Positions 8,801 through 15,886 of a stretch of DNA of 64,000 nt are shown piece after piece; within the stretch, counting starts at the first letter, position 1; every line of letters begins with the position of its first letter. The stretch comes from Propionibacteriales bacterium. Its GTDB lineage: Bacteria > Actinomycetota > Actinomycetes > Propionibacteriales > Nocardioidaceae. Location: assembly GCA_026392415.1 (NCBI GenBank), contig JAPLCC010000011.1:62001-126000 (forward strand), written 5' to 3'. The notes under the pieces were generated by a model. That model made no database searches and was not told the origin of the DNA. It saw only the letters and a list, made by a program, of their open reading frames with translations. Position numbers and translations under genes: made by a program.

Positions 8801-9405
8801 CCGCCGACCTCGTCGACTACCAGGACGAGAAGCTCGCCGACGGCTACGTGGCCGTCGTGGCCCAGGTCGCCGCCGCGGAGCGAGCAGCGACGAGCGAGAC
8901 CCGGTTCAGCGAGGCGGTGGCGCGCCACCTCTTCAAGCTCACCGCCTACAAGGACGAGTACGAGGTCGCCCGGTTGCTCACCGATCCGGCCTTCCTCGCC
9001 TCGACGGGCCAGGAGTTCCCCGGCGGCACCGTGGCCTTCCAGCTGCACCCGCCTGTCCTGCGCGCCCTGGGCCGCGACAAGAAGATCAGCTTCGGCCCGC
9101 GCTCACACGGCAGCCTTCGGACGCTCGCACGGATGAAGCGCCTGCGCGGCACCGCCGCCGACCCGTTCGGCCGGGCCCACTTGCGCAAGGTCGAGCGGGA
9201 GCTGCGTGACCACTACCGCGCGCTCGTCACCGACCTGGCCGCCGACCCGGCCGGCCTGGCCGGCGACTACGAGCGAGCGGTGCGGATCGCTGAGCTGCCC
9301 GACCTGGTCCGCGGCTATGAGCACGTGAAGCTGCGCAACGTGGAGAAGTACGCCGCCGAGCTCACCCAGCTCGGCGTACAGCCGCCAGCGGTGGACCTCG
9401 GCTGA
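5881..9405 (+). CDS. Fused indolepyruvate/2-oxoacid ferredoxin oxidoreductase (IorA-IorB type)
   Basis: A 1174-residue single-chain 2-oxoacid:ferredoxin oxidoreductase. The N-terminal half is IorA-like: pyrimidine-binding region (SGYQGSPLGGLD near 60), then a TPP-binding domain with the CSGCPHN and GEGAQWIGQAWF segments. A cysteine-rich ferredoxin-type region (CEGCGDCGVKSNC and further Cys) lies near residues 640-685. The C-terminal part is the gamma/IorB domain beginning VGIGGTGIVTVNQVLA. It should decarboxylate an aryl or branched 2-oxoacid to acyl-CoA, reducing ferredoxin, and so take the product of the coupled dehydrogenase. The true start is the ATG at 5881; a longer open reading frame through the upstream gene is a shadow. 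A 35-bp repeat is embedded in frame in the linker near residues 699-710. Confidence 0.92.
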   Translation: MTELLNRPASEPTPSYDLDDRFRVGAPPTLLTGVQAIARLLVEHRALDRSRGLHTASFVSGYQGSPLGGLDKMLADMQDVLDENDIRFVPGLNEELAATSVWGSQVDLPAANATHDGVTGFWYGKGPGVDRATDALRHANMYGVNRRGGAVLLVGDDPASKSSTVPAVSERSLAALGIPVLFPRNAGEIVTLGLHAIEISRASGCVVALKIVADVADGAWVVDGADVAVSPVIPAIEWNGHPYVYTQSPIVLRPAMIVGAEAELVGPRTEVVKAYAGANHLDVIDVDVTGATTGFVASGSCYDSMRQAMTDLGITDEALTAAGIRVLRLGMMSPVDPAIIHRFADGLDRIVVIEDKTSFIETQIRDILYGTPAAPQVLGKRDATGMTLVPADGELTSGRLLAPMRHLLQGVVELKPPAAKRTPLPLLSASRGAYFCSGCPHNRSTVLPEGSMGGGGIGCHAMVTISDRPESAVTGVTQMGGEGAQWIGQAWFTDAPHIFQNVGDGTFFHSAQLAVQACIAAGVNITYKVLYNDVVAMTGAQDAEGALKVPQLTHKLHTEGVKKIIICADEPERHRKRDLAPGTLLWDRDRLDEAQRLLRDIPGTTVLIYDQHCAADARRQRKRGTLPTRTKRVVINEAVCEGCGDCGVKSNCLSVQPVDTEYGRKTRIEQTSCNTDYSCLDGDCPSFVTVETAPEASRWSRRLRSNRLETKKKKKSYPTPPIVDASPAEERVTSTQNVFMVGIGGTGIVTVNQVLATAALRAGYAVESLDQTGLSQKAGPVVGHLRFADGDLEPANRLTPGSADCFLGFDLLTLAEDRNLVFGSATATRTVVSTSRTATGAMVHDTTVQHPDEAGLLDRVRTASAELFDFDALEAADRIFGNTVAANFLLVGAAHQAGALRLPAAAIEEAIGINGTAVAANIAAFRWGRAAVADPAAFRAANERTVVVRERPVVASVAAAGLEGELLRLVTLRAADLVDYQDEKLADGYVAVVAQVAAAERAATSETRFSEAVARHLFKLTAYKDEYEVARLLTDPAFLASTGQEFPGGTVAFQLHPPVLRALGRDKKISFGPRSHGSLRTLARMKRLRGTAADPFGRAHLRKVERELRDHYRALVTDLAADPAGLAGDYERAVRIAELPDLVRGYEHVKLRNVEKYAAELTQLGVQPPAVDLG
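7976..8010 (+). repeat. 35-bp dispersed palindromic repeat, copy 1 (intragenic)
   Basis: This stretch is identical over 35 nt to the reverse complement of 51396-51430. It contains the internal dyad GGTTGCGCAGCAACC (7985-7999). Here it is read in frame as part of the basic linker SRWSRRLRSNRLET, just before a run of five lysines, between the Fe-S region and the IorB domain. An exact 35-nt match at two unrelated loci points to a small mobile or REP-type element rather than chance. Confidence 0.8.
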
Positions 9406-9414
9406 CGGAGCCGG

Positions 9415-10089
9415 CTAGGTCGGCCCCGACGGGAACCTCGACACGTCGGAGGAGCCGGTCAGCGCCAGGAACCATATGTCCTCGATCGCCCCACGGACCT
9501 GCTCGAGCCCTCGGTCGCCGGGGTGTCGCAGGACGTGGGCACAGAGCTCGAACGAGGCGCCGATGACAGCGAGGCCAGCCAGCGGGAAGGGTGGCCCCAC
9601 GTCCGGGTACCTGGCCTGCAGGTCTGCGGCCAGAGCGTCGAACAGGCCCTCACCGAGCCGCAGCATCTCCTCGCGCTGCTCCCTCCCGGGCTCACCGGTC
9701 GCGTAGACCTCGAGGATGAAGGCTCGGCTCGCCTCGGGCTCCCGCTGCGCGCGGTCGACGAGGACCTCACCGCAAGCCGAGATGACCTCGCGCAACGAGG
9801 CGGCCTGTTCGCCCGCCCGGAGGAGATCGGCGAAGAACCTGGTGCCCCAGTCGGCGTACGCGGCCAGGAAGGCATCCCGCTTGTCCGCGAACTGCTCGTA
9901 GAAGGCGCTGCGCGAGACCCGCGCGGACGTGGTGACGTGTGCGACGGTCGTGTCGTTGTAGCCGCGGCTGCCGACGGCCACCATCACCGCGTCCAGGATG
10001 CGCCGCTGCTGGGAGGCCCGGACGTCTTCGCGGCTGAGTCCGTGGGGCCCATGGGGGAGGCGTTCGACCGCGTCGCCTCGAGCTGTCAC
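9415..10089 (-). CDS. TetR-family transcriptional regulator
   Basis: A 224-residue TetR repressor. The N-terminal helix-turn-helix runs from QQRRILDAVMVAVGSRGYND through VSRSAFYEQFADKRDAFLA (about residues 26-75); the rest is a variable helical ligand-binding domain with no recognisable ligand class. The GTG start at 10089 is the upstream end of the open frame; a later start near residue 18 cannot be excluded. It is divergent from the secreted SGNH hydrolase-GH31 pair, and a near-perfect dyad (10174-10197) lies between them. The likely role is repression of those two secreted enzymes and of itself (inference from context). Confidence 0.9.
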   Translation of the reverse strand: MTARGDAVERLPHGPHGLSREDVRASQQRRILDAVMVAVGSRGYNDTTVAHVTTSARVSRSAFYEQFADKRDAFLAAYADWGTRFFADLLRAGEQAASLREVISACGEVLVDRAQREPEASRAFILEVYATGEPGREQREEMLRLGEGLFDALAADLQARYPDVGPPFPLAGLAVIGASFELCAHVLRHPGDRGLEQVRGAIEDIWFLALTGSSDVSRFPSGPT

Positions 10090-10173
10090 CTGCCGAAGGC
10101 TACCCCGCGACCACCGCCTCGGGGTGAGCGCGGTGAGGCTTGACGAGAGGAGGGAAGGGCACTTACCGTTCGA

Positions 10174-10197
10174 GTTGCGTACGATGGCGTACTCAAC
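10174..10197. promoter_or_regulatory. Candidate TetR operator (10-bp inverted repeat)
   Basis: GTTGCGTACG and CGTACTCAAC form a 10-bp inverted repeat with one mismatch around ATGG. It lies between the divergent TetR gene and the SGNH hydrolase gene, 63 nt upstream of the hydrolase start. Size and symmetry suit a TetR dimer. Confidence 0.55.
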
Positions 10198-10259
10198 TTT
10201 CCCTGCCGGACTCGGGCCCGGCGTGTCACCACGACGACCGCTCCCGGAAGCCGATCCTG

Positions 10260-11186
10260 ATGAATCCTCATACCCTCGCCATCGCGCTCCTCCGGCCGGC
10301 CGCGTGCCTGGTCGCCATCCTCCTGGTGGGCATGAGCGCCCCCGTGGCCGGCTCCGAGGGGAACGCGGACGACCGGACGCCCTTGCAGTACGTCGCGATG
10401 GGCGACTCCTTCAGCGCTGCTTCCGGCGTCCTTCCCCTGGACCTGACCGCACCCCTGCTCTGCCAGCGCTCGACGCGGAACTATCCGCGGCTCATCGCGG
10501 CCGCGACGGATGCCGAGCTCACCGACGTGACCTGTGGCGGCGCGACGACGGGCAACTACTTCACCTCGCAGTACCCAGGCGTCCCGCCCCAGCTCGAGGC
10601 GCTCACTCCGCACACCGAGCTCGTCACGATGACGATCGGGCTCAACGACAGCTCGCTGTTCCTTCGGGTCCAGGCGCTCTGCGCGACGGCGGGGATCCTC
10701 ACGTTGGGAAGCGGCAGCCCCTGCCAGGACCAGCACGGTTCGTCCTTCGCCGACATCATCGAGTCGACGACCTTCCCATCGCTGGTGAAGGCGCTCCGCG
10801 CCATCCGCGCGCAGGCCCCGCAGGCCCGGGTCGCCGTCCTTGGCATCCCTTGGATCCTGCCCCGCAGCGTCGGTTGCTTCCCGAAGATGCCCGTGGCTCG
10901 GGGAGACGTGCCCTACATCCGGGGCATCCAGGCGACGCTGAACGGGGCGATCCAGCGCGCGGCGGCGACGACGGGCGCCGAGTTCGTGGACTTCGCGGAG
11001 GCTTCCGAGGGGCACGACTCCTGCCAGCCCGCCGGGGTGCGCTGGATCGAGCCCGCCCTGATCGGCAGCAACCCGATCATCGTGCACCCCAACGCGCTGG
11101 GCGAGGCGAAGATGGCGGCACAGACCATGAGAACGCTCGGACTGGGGCCGGCGCAGCACACCGCGACCACGGGAGAGGACCACTGA
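10260..11186 (+). CDS. Secreted SGNH/GDSL-family hydrolase
   Basis: A 308-residue secreted esterase/lipase-type enzyme. A signal peptide is evident (LLRPAACLVAILLVGMSAPVAG, cleavage near residue 33). The four SGNH blocks are present: block I GDSFSAASG with the nucleophilic Ser, block II Gly in CGGATTGN, block III Asn in GLNDSS, and block V His in HPNALGE with an acidic residue upstream. Members cleave ester or acyl groups on lipids or polysaccharides. The ATG at 10260 was chosen because it directly precedes the signal peptide. The stop overlaps the start of the GH31 gene by one base (TGATG), so the two are co-translated and may act on one polymer, the hydrolase removing acyl groups and the glycosidase cleaving sugars (inference). 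Confidence 0.87.
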   Translation: MNPHTLAIALLRPAACLVAILLVGMSAPVAGSEGNADDRTPLQYVAMGDSFSAASGVLPLDLTAPLLCQRSTRNYPRLIAAATDAELTDVTCGGATTGNYFTSQYPGVPPQLEALTPHTELVTMTIGLNDSSLFLRVQALCATAGILTLGSGSPCQDQHGSSFADIIESTTFPSLVKALRAIRAQAPQARVAVLGIPWILPRSVGCFPKMPVARGDVPYIRGIQATLNGAIQRAAATTGAEFVDFAEASEGHDSCQPAGVRWIEPALIGSNPIIVHPNALGEAKMAAQTMRTLGLGPAQHTATTGEDH

Positions 11187-13426
11187 TGACCCGAAAGATG
11201 AACAAGCTCCTGGGCGCGATGGCCGCTTCCCTGCTGCTCGTGGCACTCGTCAGCCCCGCGACGACCGCGGCCGACGAGCCGACGCAGGCCACCGCCCTCA
11301 GCACCCTCGTGGTCCGGGCGGGCGACGTCAGCGCCGTGATCAACCAAGCGCCGTTCGGGTTGGCGTTCCGCGACGCCGCCGGCAGGGAGGTGCTCGGTTC
11401 GGTTCCCGGCCGTGGCCGGCCGACCCACAGCCTCCATGTCTCCGACCTGTTGGGGATCCTGGGCGACACCGACGTGCTCCCGCCGCGCTACGCGCCGATC
11501 ACTTTCACCACGGGCACGGTGTCGATGACGCAGGTCGAGCCGTTCCCGATCGTGACCGCCAACCCGTTCCTCACGCTGTCAGCGGGAGCGACGTACTCGC
11601 TGACCGACGTACGGCGCACGACCCGGCTCGACGACGGCGGCGTACGCCTCGAGGTCGCCACCGATGATCCGAGCGGACGGACTGCGATCGTGGAGGTGCG
11701 GCCCGACCGCGGCAACGCCGTCCGCACGCAGGTCCAGTTCCGGCCATCGACGGGCATCGCGTTCGTCGGCGCCGGCTTCAGCTCCGGCCCGGACGAGGCG
11801 TTCCACGGATTCGGTGGACGCCGCAACGCGATCGACCAGGCTGGCGAGAGCTTCTTCAACTGGATCGAGCAGACCATCTTCGACGCGCCGCTGCTGGGCG
11901 GTCAGCCGCAGAGCGGCTGGTACCAACAGGCGCAATTCATCTCCTCACGGCCTTACGGCTTCTTCCTCGAGCAGAGCGAGCTCGCACGCTGGCGGTTGCG
12001 CTCGGACCGCGACGACGCCTGGCAGGTGGAGAGCAACTCACCGGGCCTGCGTTTCACCGTCGCACCGGGCTCGGCACCCGAGGCCATCGGGACCCTGACC
12101 GCCATCACCGGGCGCACGCCCGTGCCGCCGAGCTGGCAGGTCGCACCGATCTTCGCCCAGACGCTCAGCGGGGGCACGACGGGCAAGACGCCCGCGACCT
12201 ACGAGGCGGAGATCCGCGCATCCATCCGCAAGATCCTCGAGCTCGACCTGCCCTACGAGGCGTTCAGCTTCGAGGCCTGGTGGCTGCTCAAGCGGGCAGG
12301 CAGGCTCGACGACATCATCGCGCTGATCAAGGACAGCGGGATGCGACCACTCGTCTACTTCCGCGCGTGGGCGGGCAATGACGGTCAGGGACTCGAGGAC
12401 GATGCCGCCTACGAGACAGCCCAGCGGGAGGGGTACGCCGCCACCCGGGCCAACGGCTCGCCGTACGTCTTCTCCAACACTTTGACCCCCGGGAAGCAGG
12501 CGGTCCAGCTCGACTTCACCAACCCCGAAACGGTGGCATGGTGGCGCGAGCGGGTGCGGATGGTGCTCGACGCGGGCGCCGACGGCTTCATGCAGGACTT
12601 CGGCGAGCAGACGATGTGGGCCATGCAGTTCCACGACGGCTCGACCGGGCAGACGATGCACAACGGCTACCCGATCGTCTTCCACCGCACCACGCGTCGC
12701 ATCATCGAGGAATGGCACCGGGACAACCCGGACCGTACCGAGCCGATGTTCTACGTCCGGTCGGGCTACTCCGGCCGACCGGGCTCCACGGCCTACGAGT
12801 CGGCGAACTGGTGCGGCGATTACGAGTCCAACTGGAGCCGCACGACGGGCATCGCCGCCATGACCACCGACATGCTCAACCGGGCGGTCGGCGGCGCCTA
12901 TGGCTTCCACTGCGACACCGGCGGCTACATGGACCTGCTATCCGGTCCCCCGTCGCGGGAGCTCTTCCTCCGCTGGTCGTGGTACGCAGCGCTGACGCCC
13001 GGCAACCGCGTCCACGGCGGACCCGTCCGGGGCCAGAAGTTCCCGTGGAGCTGGGACGCCGAGGCGGCCCGGATCCATCGCGACTCGCTGCGCCTGCACC
13101 GCGCCGCGGAGCCCTACATCATGCGGCTCTGGAGGGAGGCGAAGCGCACAGGCATGCCGATCACCCGTCCGCTGTGGCTCGCCCACCCCCAGATGGCCGG
13201 CGCACACGGGATCGACCAGGAGTACCTGCTCGGGCCGGACGTCTTCGTCGCGCCGGTCGTCGTCCGCGGCGCCAGCACGCGAAAGGTGGTCTTCCCTCCC
13301 GGCTGCTGGCGGCACCCGGAGACGGGCGTCAGCTACTCCGGCACCGCGACGGTCCCCGCGCCCATCGACCGACACCCTTACTTCTTCAAGTGCGGTACGA
13401 CGCCGTTCCTGCCACCTCGGACGTAA
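11186..13426 (+). CDS. Secreted glycoside hydrolase family 31 enzyme
   Basis: A 746-residue secreted alpha-glycosidase. The signal peptide is MNKLLGAMAASLLLVALVSP with Ala-rich cleavage region near residue 33. An N-terminal beta domain (about 40-300) precedes the (beta/alpha)8 barrel. The nucleophile is Asp471 in GADGFMQDFGEQ, and the acid/base is Asp545 in NWCGDYESNW. The DFGE nucleophile context resembles the sulfoquinovosidase-like branch of GH31 more than classical alpha-glucosidases with DMNE, but the sulfonate-binding residues cannot be judged from one sequence. The gene overlaps the SGNH hydrolase stop by one base and, at its 3' end, overlaps the convergent membrane-protein gene by 41 nt. 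Confidence 0.88.
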   Translation: MTRKMNKLLGAMAASLLLVALVSPATTAADEPTQATALSTLVVRAGDVSAVINQAPFGLAFRDAAGREVLGSVPGRGRPTHSLHVSDLLGILGDTDVLPPRYAPITFTTGTVSMTQVEPFPIVTANPFLTLSAGATYSLTDVRRTTRLDDGGVRLEVATDDPSGRTAIVEVRPDRGNAVRTQVQFRPSTGIAFVGAGFSSGPDEAFHGFGGRRNAIDQAGESFFNWIEQTIFDAPLLGGQPQSGWYQQAQFISSRPYGFFLEQSELARWRLRSDRDDAWQVESNSPGLRFTVAPGSAPEAIGTLTAITGRTPVPPSWQVAPIFAQTLSGGTTGKTPATYEAEIRASIRKILELDLPYEAFSFEAWWLLKRAGRLDDIIALIKDSGMRPLVYFRAWAGNDGQGLEDDAAYETAQREGYAATRANGSPYVFSNTLTPGKQAVQLDFTNPETVAWWRERVRMVLDAGADGFMQDFGEQTMWAMQFHDGSTGQTMHNGYPIVFHRTTRRIIEEWHRDNPDRTEPMFYVRSGYSGRPGSTAYESANWCGDYESNWSRTTGIAAMTTDMLNRAVGGAYGFHCDTGGYMDLLSGPPSRELFLRWSWYAALTPGNRVHGGPVRGQKFPWSWDAEAARIHRDSLRLHRAAEPYIMRLWREAKRTGMPITRPLWLAHPQMAGAHGIDQEYLLGPDVFVAPVVVRGASTRKVVFPPGCWRHPETGVSYSGTATVPAPIDRHPYFFKCGTTPFLPPRT

Positions 13427-13970
13427 GGGCCTCACGGCCCGATTCTGCGCCGGCGGCGAGCAGACTCGAACGGCGAAGGGCGATCCAGGTCAGGACGACA
13501 GCCCCGAGCTCGAGCCCTGTCGCCGCGAGGTCCAACACGCCTGCGGGCTCCCGGGGTCCCAGACCGAAGGGGACCGACACCGCGCGCGTCCAGGCCCAGA
13601 GGAGGACCACCGACATGTTGGCGACCAGGCCCAGGAGGAGCAGTCGTCTGCTCGAGCGGAGGATCACGGCGAAGGCGTACCCGTACTGAGCAAGGCTCAG
13701 GAGGACGAAGAAGGAGCCGAGCAGGGCCGACTCCTCGAAGTGCTCCGCGATGACAGCCAGATGAAGGGTCCCGGCCGCAGCCCAGGTGAGGGCCAGCCAC
13801 GAGATCGAGCCGTCCGCGCCTCTCCTCGGACGGTCGGGACGGGTCAGCTCCAGCATCGCGAACAGGCCGGCCAGCACCACGACGGGACCCCCCAGCACGA
13901 GGACGTGGGCCCCGTGGTCTGCGAGGAACTCGCTCGTCGTCCCACCGTCCTGGGCAAGGAACCCGCTCAT
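13386..13970 (-). CDS. Small polytopic membrane protein, unknown function
   Basis: A 194-residue protein with about five hydrophobic segments (for example VLVLGGPVVVLAGLFAMLEL, SWLALTWAAAGTLHLAVIAE, LLGSFFVLLSLAQYGYAFAV, LLLLGLVANMSVVLLWAW and LDLAATGLELGAVVLTWIAL). I do not recognise a family; a conserved His (AAAGTLHLAVIAEHFEE) within the membrane region is notable. The ATG at 13970 overlaps the stop of the GGDEF-EAL gene (ATGA), so it is co-translated with it and may be a partner of that protein's membrane sensor. The C terminus overlaps the convergent GH31 gene by 41 nt. Confidence 0.72.
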   Translation of the reverse strand: MSGFLAQDGGTTSEFLADHGAHVLVLGGPVVVLAGLFAMLELTRPDRPRRGADGSISWLALTWAAAGTLHLAVIAEHFEESALLGSFFVLLSLAQYGYAFAVILRSSRRLLLLGLVANMSVVLLWAWTRAVSVPFGLGPREPAGVLDLAATGLELGAVVLTWIALRRSSLLAAGAESGREALTSEVAGTASYRT

Positions 13971-15619
13971 GGTCCCGCCGCGGCGGCACCGAACTGCAGG
14001 AATCCCTCGGGTGACGCCGGGTGGCCGAAGAAGAAGCCCTGGCCGAGGTCGCACCCGAGCTCCCTCATGCGCTCGAGCTGCTCCCAGGTCTCGATACCCT
14101 CCGCCACCGTCGTCAGGTTCAGTTCACGGCCCAGCCGCACGACCGATCCGGCTATGGCGTCGGCTTTGCTGCCGGGAGTGCCGGTGGTCATCTCCCGGTC
14201 GACCTTGATCATCTTGATCGGCAACCTGTTCAGGTGGGTCAGCGACGACCAACCGGTACCGAAGTCATCGAGCGCCGCTCTGACTCCGAGCGCCGCCAGC
14301 TCGGTCAGCCGGTCGTGGAGCACCGTGGTGTCGCCACCGCCGGCACGCTCTGTCAGCTCCAGCCACAGCCGCTGTGCCGGAAGGCCGCTCTCGGCGAGGC
14401 CTGCCACGACCTCCGCGACGAAGTCGCTGCGCTCGATCTCGACGGAGGACACGTTGATGGCGATGAAGGGGCCATCGCTCACCGACGACCACTGCACCGC
14501 GAGGCGGCAGGCCTCGCGCAGCACCCAGCGCCCGACGGGGACGATCTGCCCCGTCTCCTCGGCGAACGGGATGAAGTCCTCCGGGGCGATCGGACCGCGC
14601 GCGGGGTGGTCCCACCGCAGGAGCGCCTCGGCCCCCTCGATCCTGCCCGTCGCCAAGCTCAGTATCGGTTGGAACTCCAGGCGCAGCTCGCCATTCTTGA
14701 GCGCCCGCGTCAGGTCGTTGGCCAGGGTCAGTCGGAGCCCCTTGTCCGACATGCTCGGGTCGAAGACGCTGATCACGTTCCGGCCGCTGCCCTTCGCGTG
14801 GTACATCGCTGTGTCCGCCCAGGTCGTCAACTGGTGGAGGTCAGCTGCCTCGTCGCAGTGGGCGACGCCGAAGCTCGCCCCCGAGTAGAGCTCCTTCCCG
14901 CCGACGAAGAAGGGCTCGATCAGAGCTGCCAGCATCCGATCGGCGGTCTCGGTCGCCGTCGCCCGGCCTCGTCGGCAGATGACGGTGAACTCATCCCCGC
15001 CCAGTCGGAAGATCTCGTCCTCCTCGCCGATCGCACCTCCCAGCCTGGCCGCCGTGGTGACGAGCAACTCGTCTCCCACGCTGTGACCGAGGGTGTCGTT
15101 GACGATCTTGAACCTGTCCAGGTCGAGGAACACCAGGGAGGGAGTCGCGCCCTGGGCAGCGAGGTCCCGCAAGCGTTCGTTGAAGGCGGCGCGGTTGGGC
15201 AGCGCCGTGAGGGTGTCGGTGTAGGCCTGCGTCTTCAGCAGCTCAGCCGCTTCCTCGCGCACGCGATCCTCGAACATCTGCGGGCTGGTCAACAACCGGT
15301 CATAGCTGCGGCGCAAGGTCAGGTAGTAGGTCGCAGTCATCGCACCGACGACGTCCCACAGCACCATGCTGCTGTCGAAGGCCTGCCGCATGTCTCGGCC
15401 CTCGGCCTCCCCCCAACCAACGAACGGCAGGAGCATGTGCAGGGTGTGCGAACCGTGATGGACGGCGCAGGTGAAGAAGATGCCGGCCGTCGCGAGTGCC
15501 AAGCGGTTGTACCGCATCTGCTCGGTGTCGCGAAGACCCTTCAAGATGGTCCACGTGATGGCCAGATAGGCGAGTCCGATGATCCCGTTGGTGAACGCCG
15601 CCAGCTGCCACCAGGCCAT
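13967..15619 (-). CDS. Membrane-bound GGDEF-EAL cyclic-di-GMP enzyme
   Basis: A 550-residue dual-domain c-di-GMP protein. Residues 1-105 hold about three membrane segments with a His-rich stretch CAVHHGSHTLHM (51-62). The diguanylate cyclase domain carries an intact GGDEF at 207-211; no RxxD inhibitory site is seen at the usual position. The phosphodiesterase domain carries EALLRW at 331-336, ELTE, and the DDFGTGWSSL motif, all intact. Both activities are therefore possible. The histidine cluster in the membrane could bind metal or haem and act as a sensor (inference). It is coupled by ATGA to a small membrane protein. The upstream region has a tandem 22-bp repeat and a 12-bp palindrome that may control it. 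Confidence 0.92.
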   Translation of the reverse strand: MAWWQLAAFTNGIIGLAYLAITWTILKGLRDTEQMRYNRLALATAGIFFTCAVHHGSHTLHMLLPFVGWGEAEGRDMRQAFDSSMVLWDVVGAMTATYYLTLRRSYDRLLTSPQMFEDRVREEAAELLKTQAYTDTLTALPNRAAFNERLRDLAAQGATPSLVFLDLDRFKIVNDTLGHSVGDELLVTTAARLGGAIGEEDEIFRLGGDEFTVICRRGRATATETADRMLAALIEPFFVGGKELYSGASFGVAHCDEAADLHQLTTWADTAMYHAKGSGRNVISVFDPSMSDKGLRLTLANDLTRALKNGELRLEFQPILSLATGRIEGAEALLRWDHPARGPIAPEDFIPFAEETGQIVPVGRWVLREACRLAVQWSSVSDGPFIAINVSSVEIERSDFVAEVVAGLAESGLPAQRLWLELTERAGGGDTTVLHDRLTELAALGVRAALDDFGTGWSSLTHLNRLPIKMIKVDREMTTGTPGSKADAIAGSVVRLGRELNLTTVAEGIETWEQLERMRELGCDLGQGFFFGHPASPEGFLQFGAAAAGP

Positions 15620-15696
15620 GTCGACTTACCCTCTCGCGCATCGGGTCAAGAACGGGCCCCATCCGCGTAAGCCGATTCTCTCACCCCGTGGGTCTT

Positions 15697-15708
15697 GGGT
15701 CATGACCC
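15697..15708. promoter_or_regulatory. 12-bp perfect palindrome upstream of GGDEF-EAL gene
   Basis: GGGTCATGACCC is a perfect 12-bp palindrome 78 nt upstream of the GGDEF-EAL start. It overlaps the first unit of the tandem repeat at 15703-15746. Candidate regulator site; the protein is unknown. Confidence 0.35.
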
Positions 15709-15746
15709 GAAAGAACCCCCTCGGTGACCCAAAAGGACCACCTCGG
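15703..15746. repeat. Tandem 22-bp direct repeat (two units)
   Basis: Two adjacent 22-bp units (15703-15724 and 15725-15746) both begin TGACCC and end CCTCGG and agree at 19 of 22 positions. A 22-bp period is about two helical turns, so proteins bound at the two units would face the same side of the DNA. They lie about 84 nt upstream of the GGDEF-EAL gene. The remainder of the 15620-15886 gap shows no gene I can support. Confidence 0.5.
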
Positions 15747-15886
15747 CGAGGGCAGAACTGCTCCGCCCCGGGTTTGCCACGCACTCCCGGAGTGGCCAGA
15801 GCCTTGTCTCCGGCTCGACACGAGCATGGGCCGGGCTCGCCACCCGACCCCTCGACGTCATCGTCGTCAAGGAGGACCCGTCCGGC

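Noticed and set aside
8874..8900. GAGCGAGCAGCGACGAGCGA inside the ferredoxin oxidoreductase gene resembles a second dispersed repeat
   Set aside because: Only partial, low-complexity likeness to the 35-bp element, with no exact second copy in the window.
5524..9048. A 1174-codon open frame on the minus strand opposite the ferredoxin oxidoreductase, and similar long minus-strand frames at 1819-3855, 35389-37548 and 43772-45283
   Set aside because: They lie opposite genes with clear family motifs, are rich in Arg, Gly, Asp and His with no recognisable domain, and lack ribosome-binding sites. Long antisense frames are expected in high-GC DNA.
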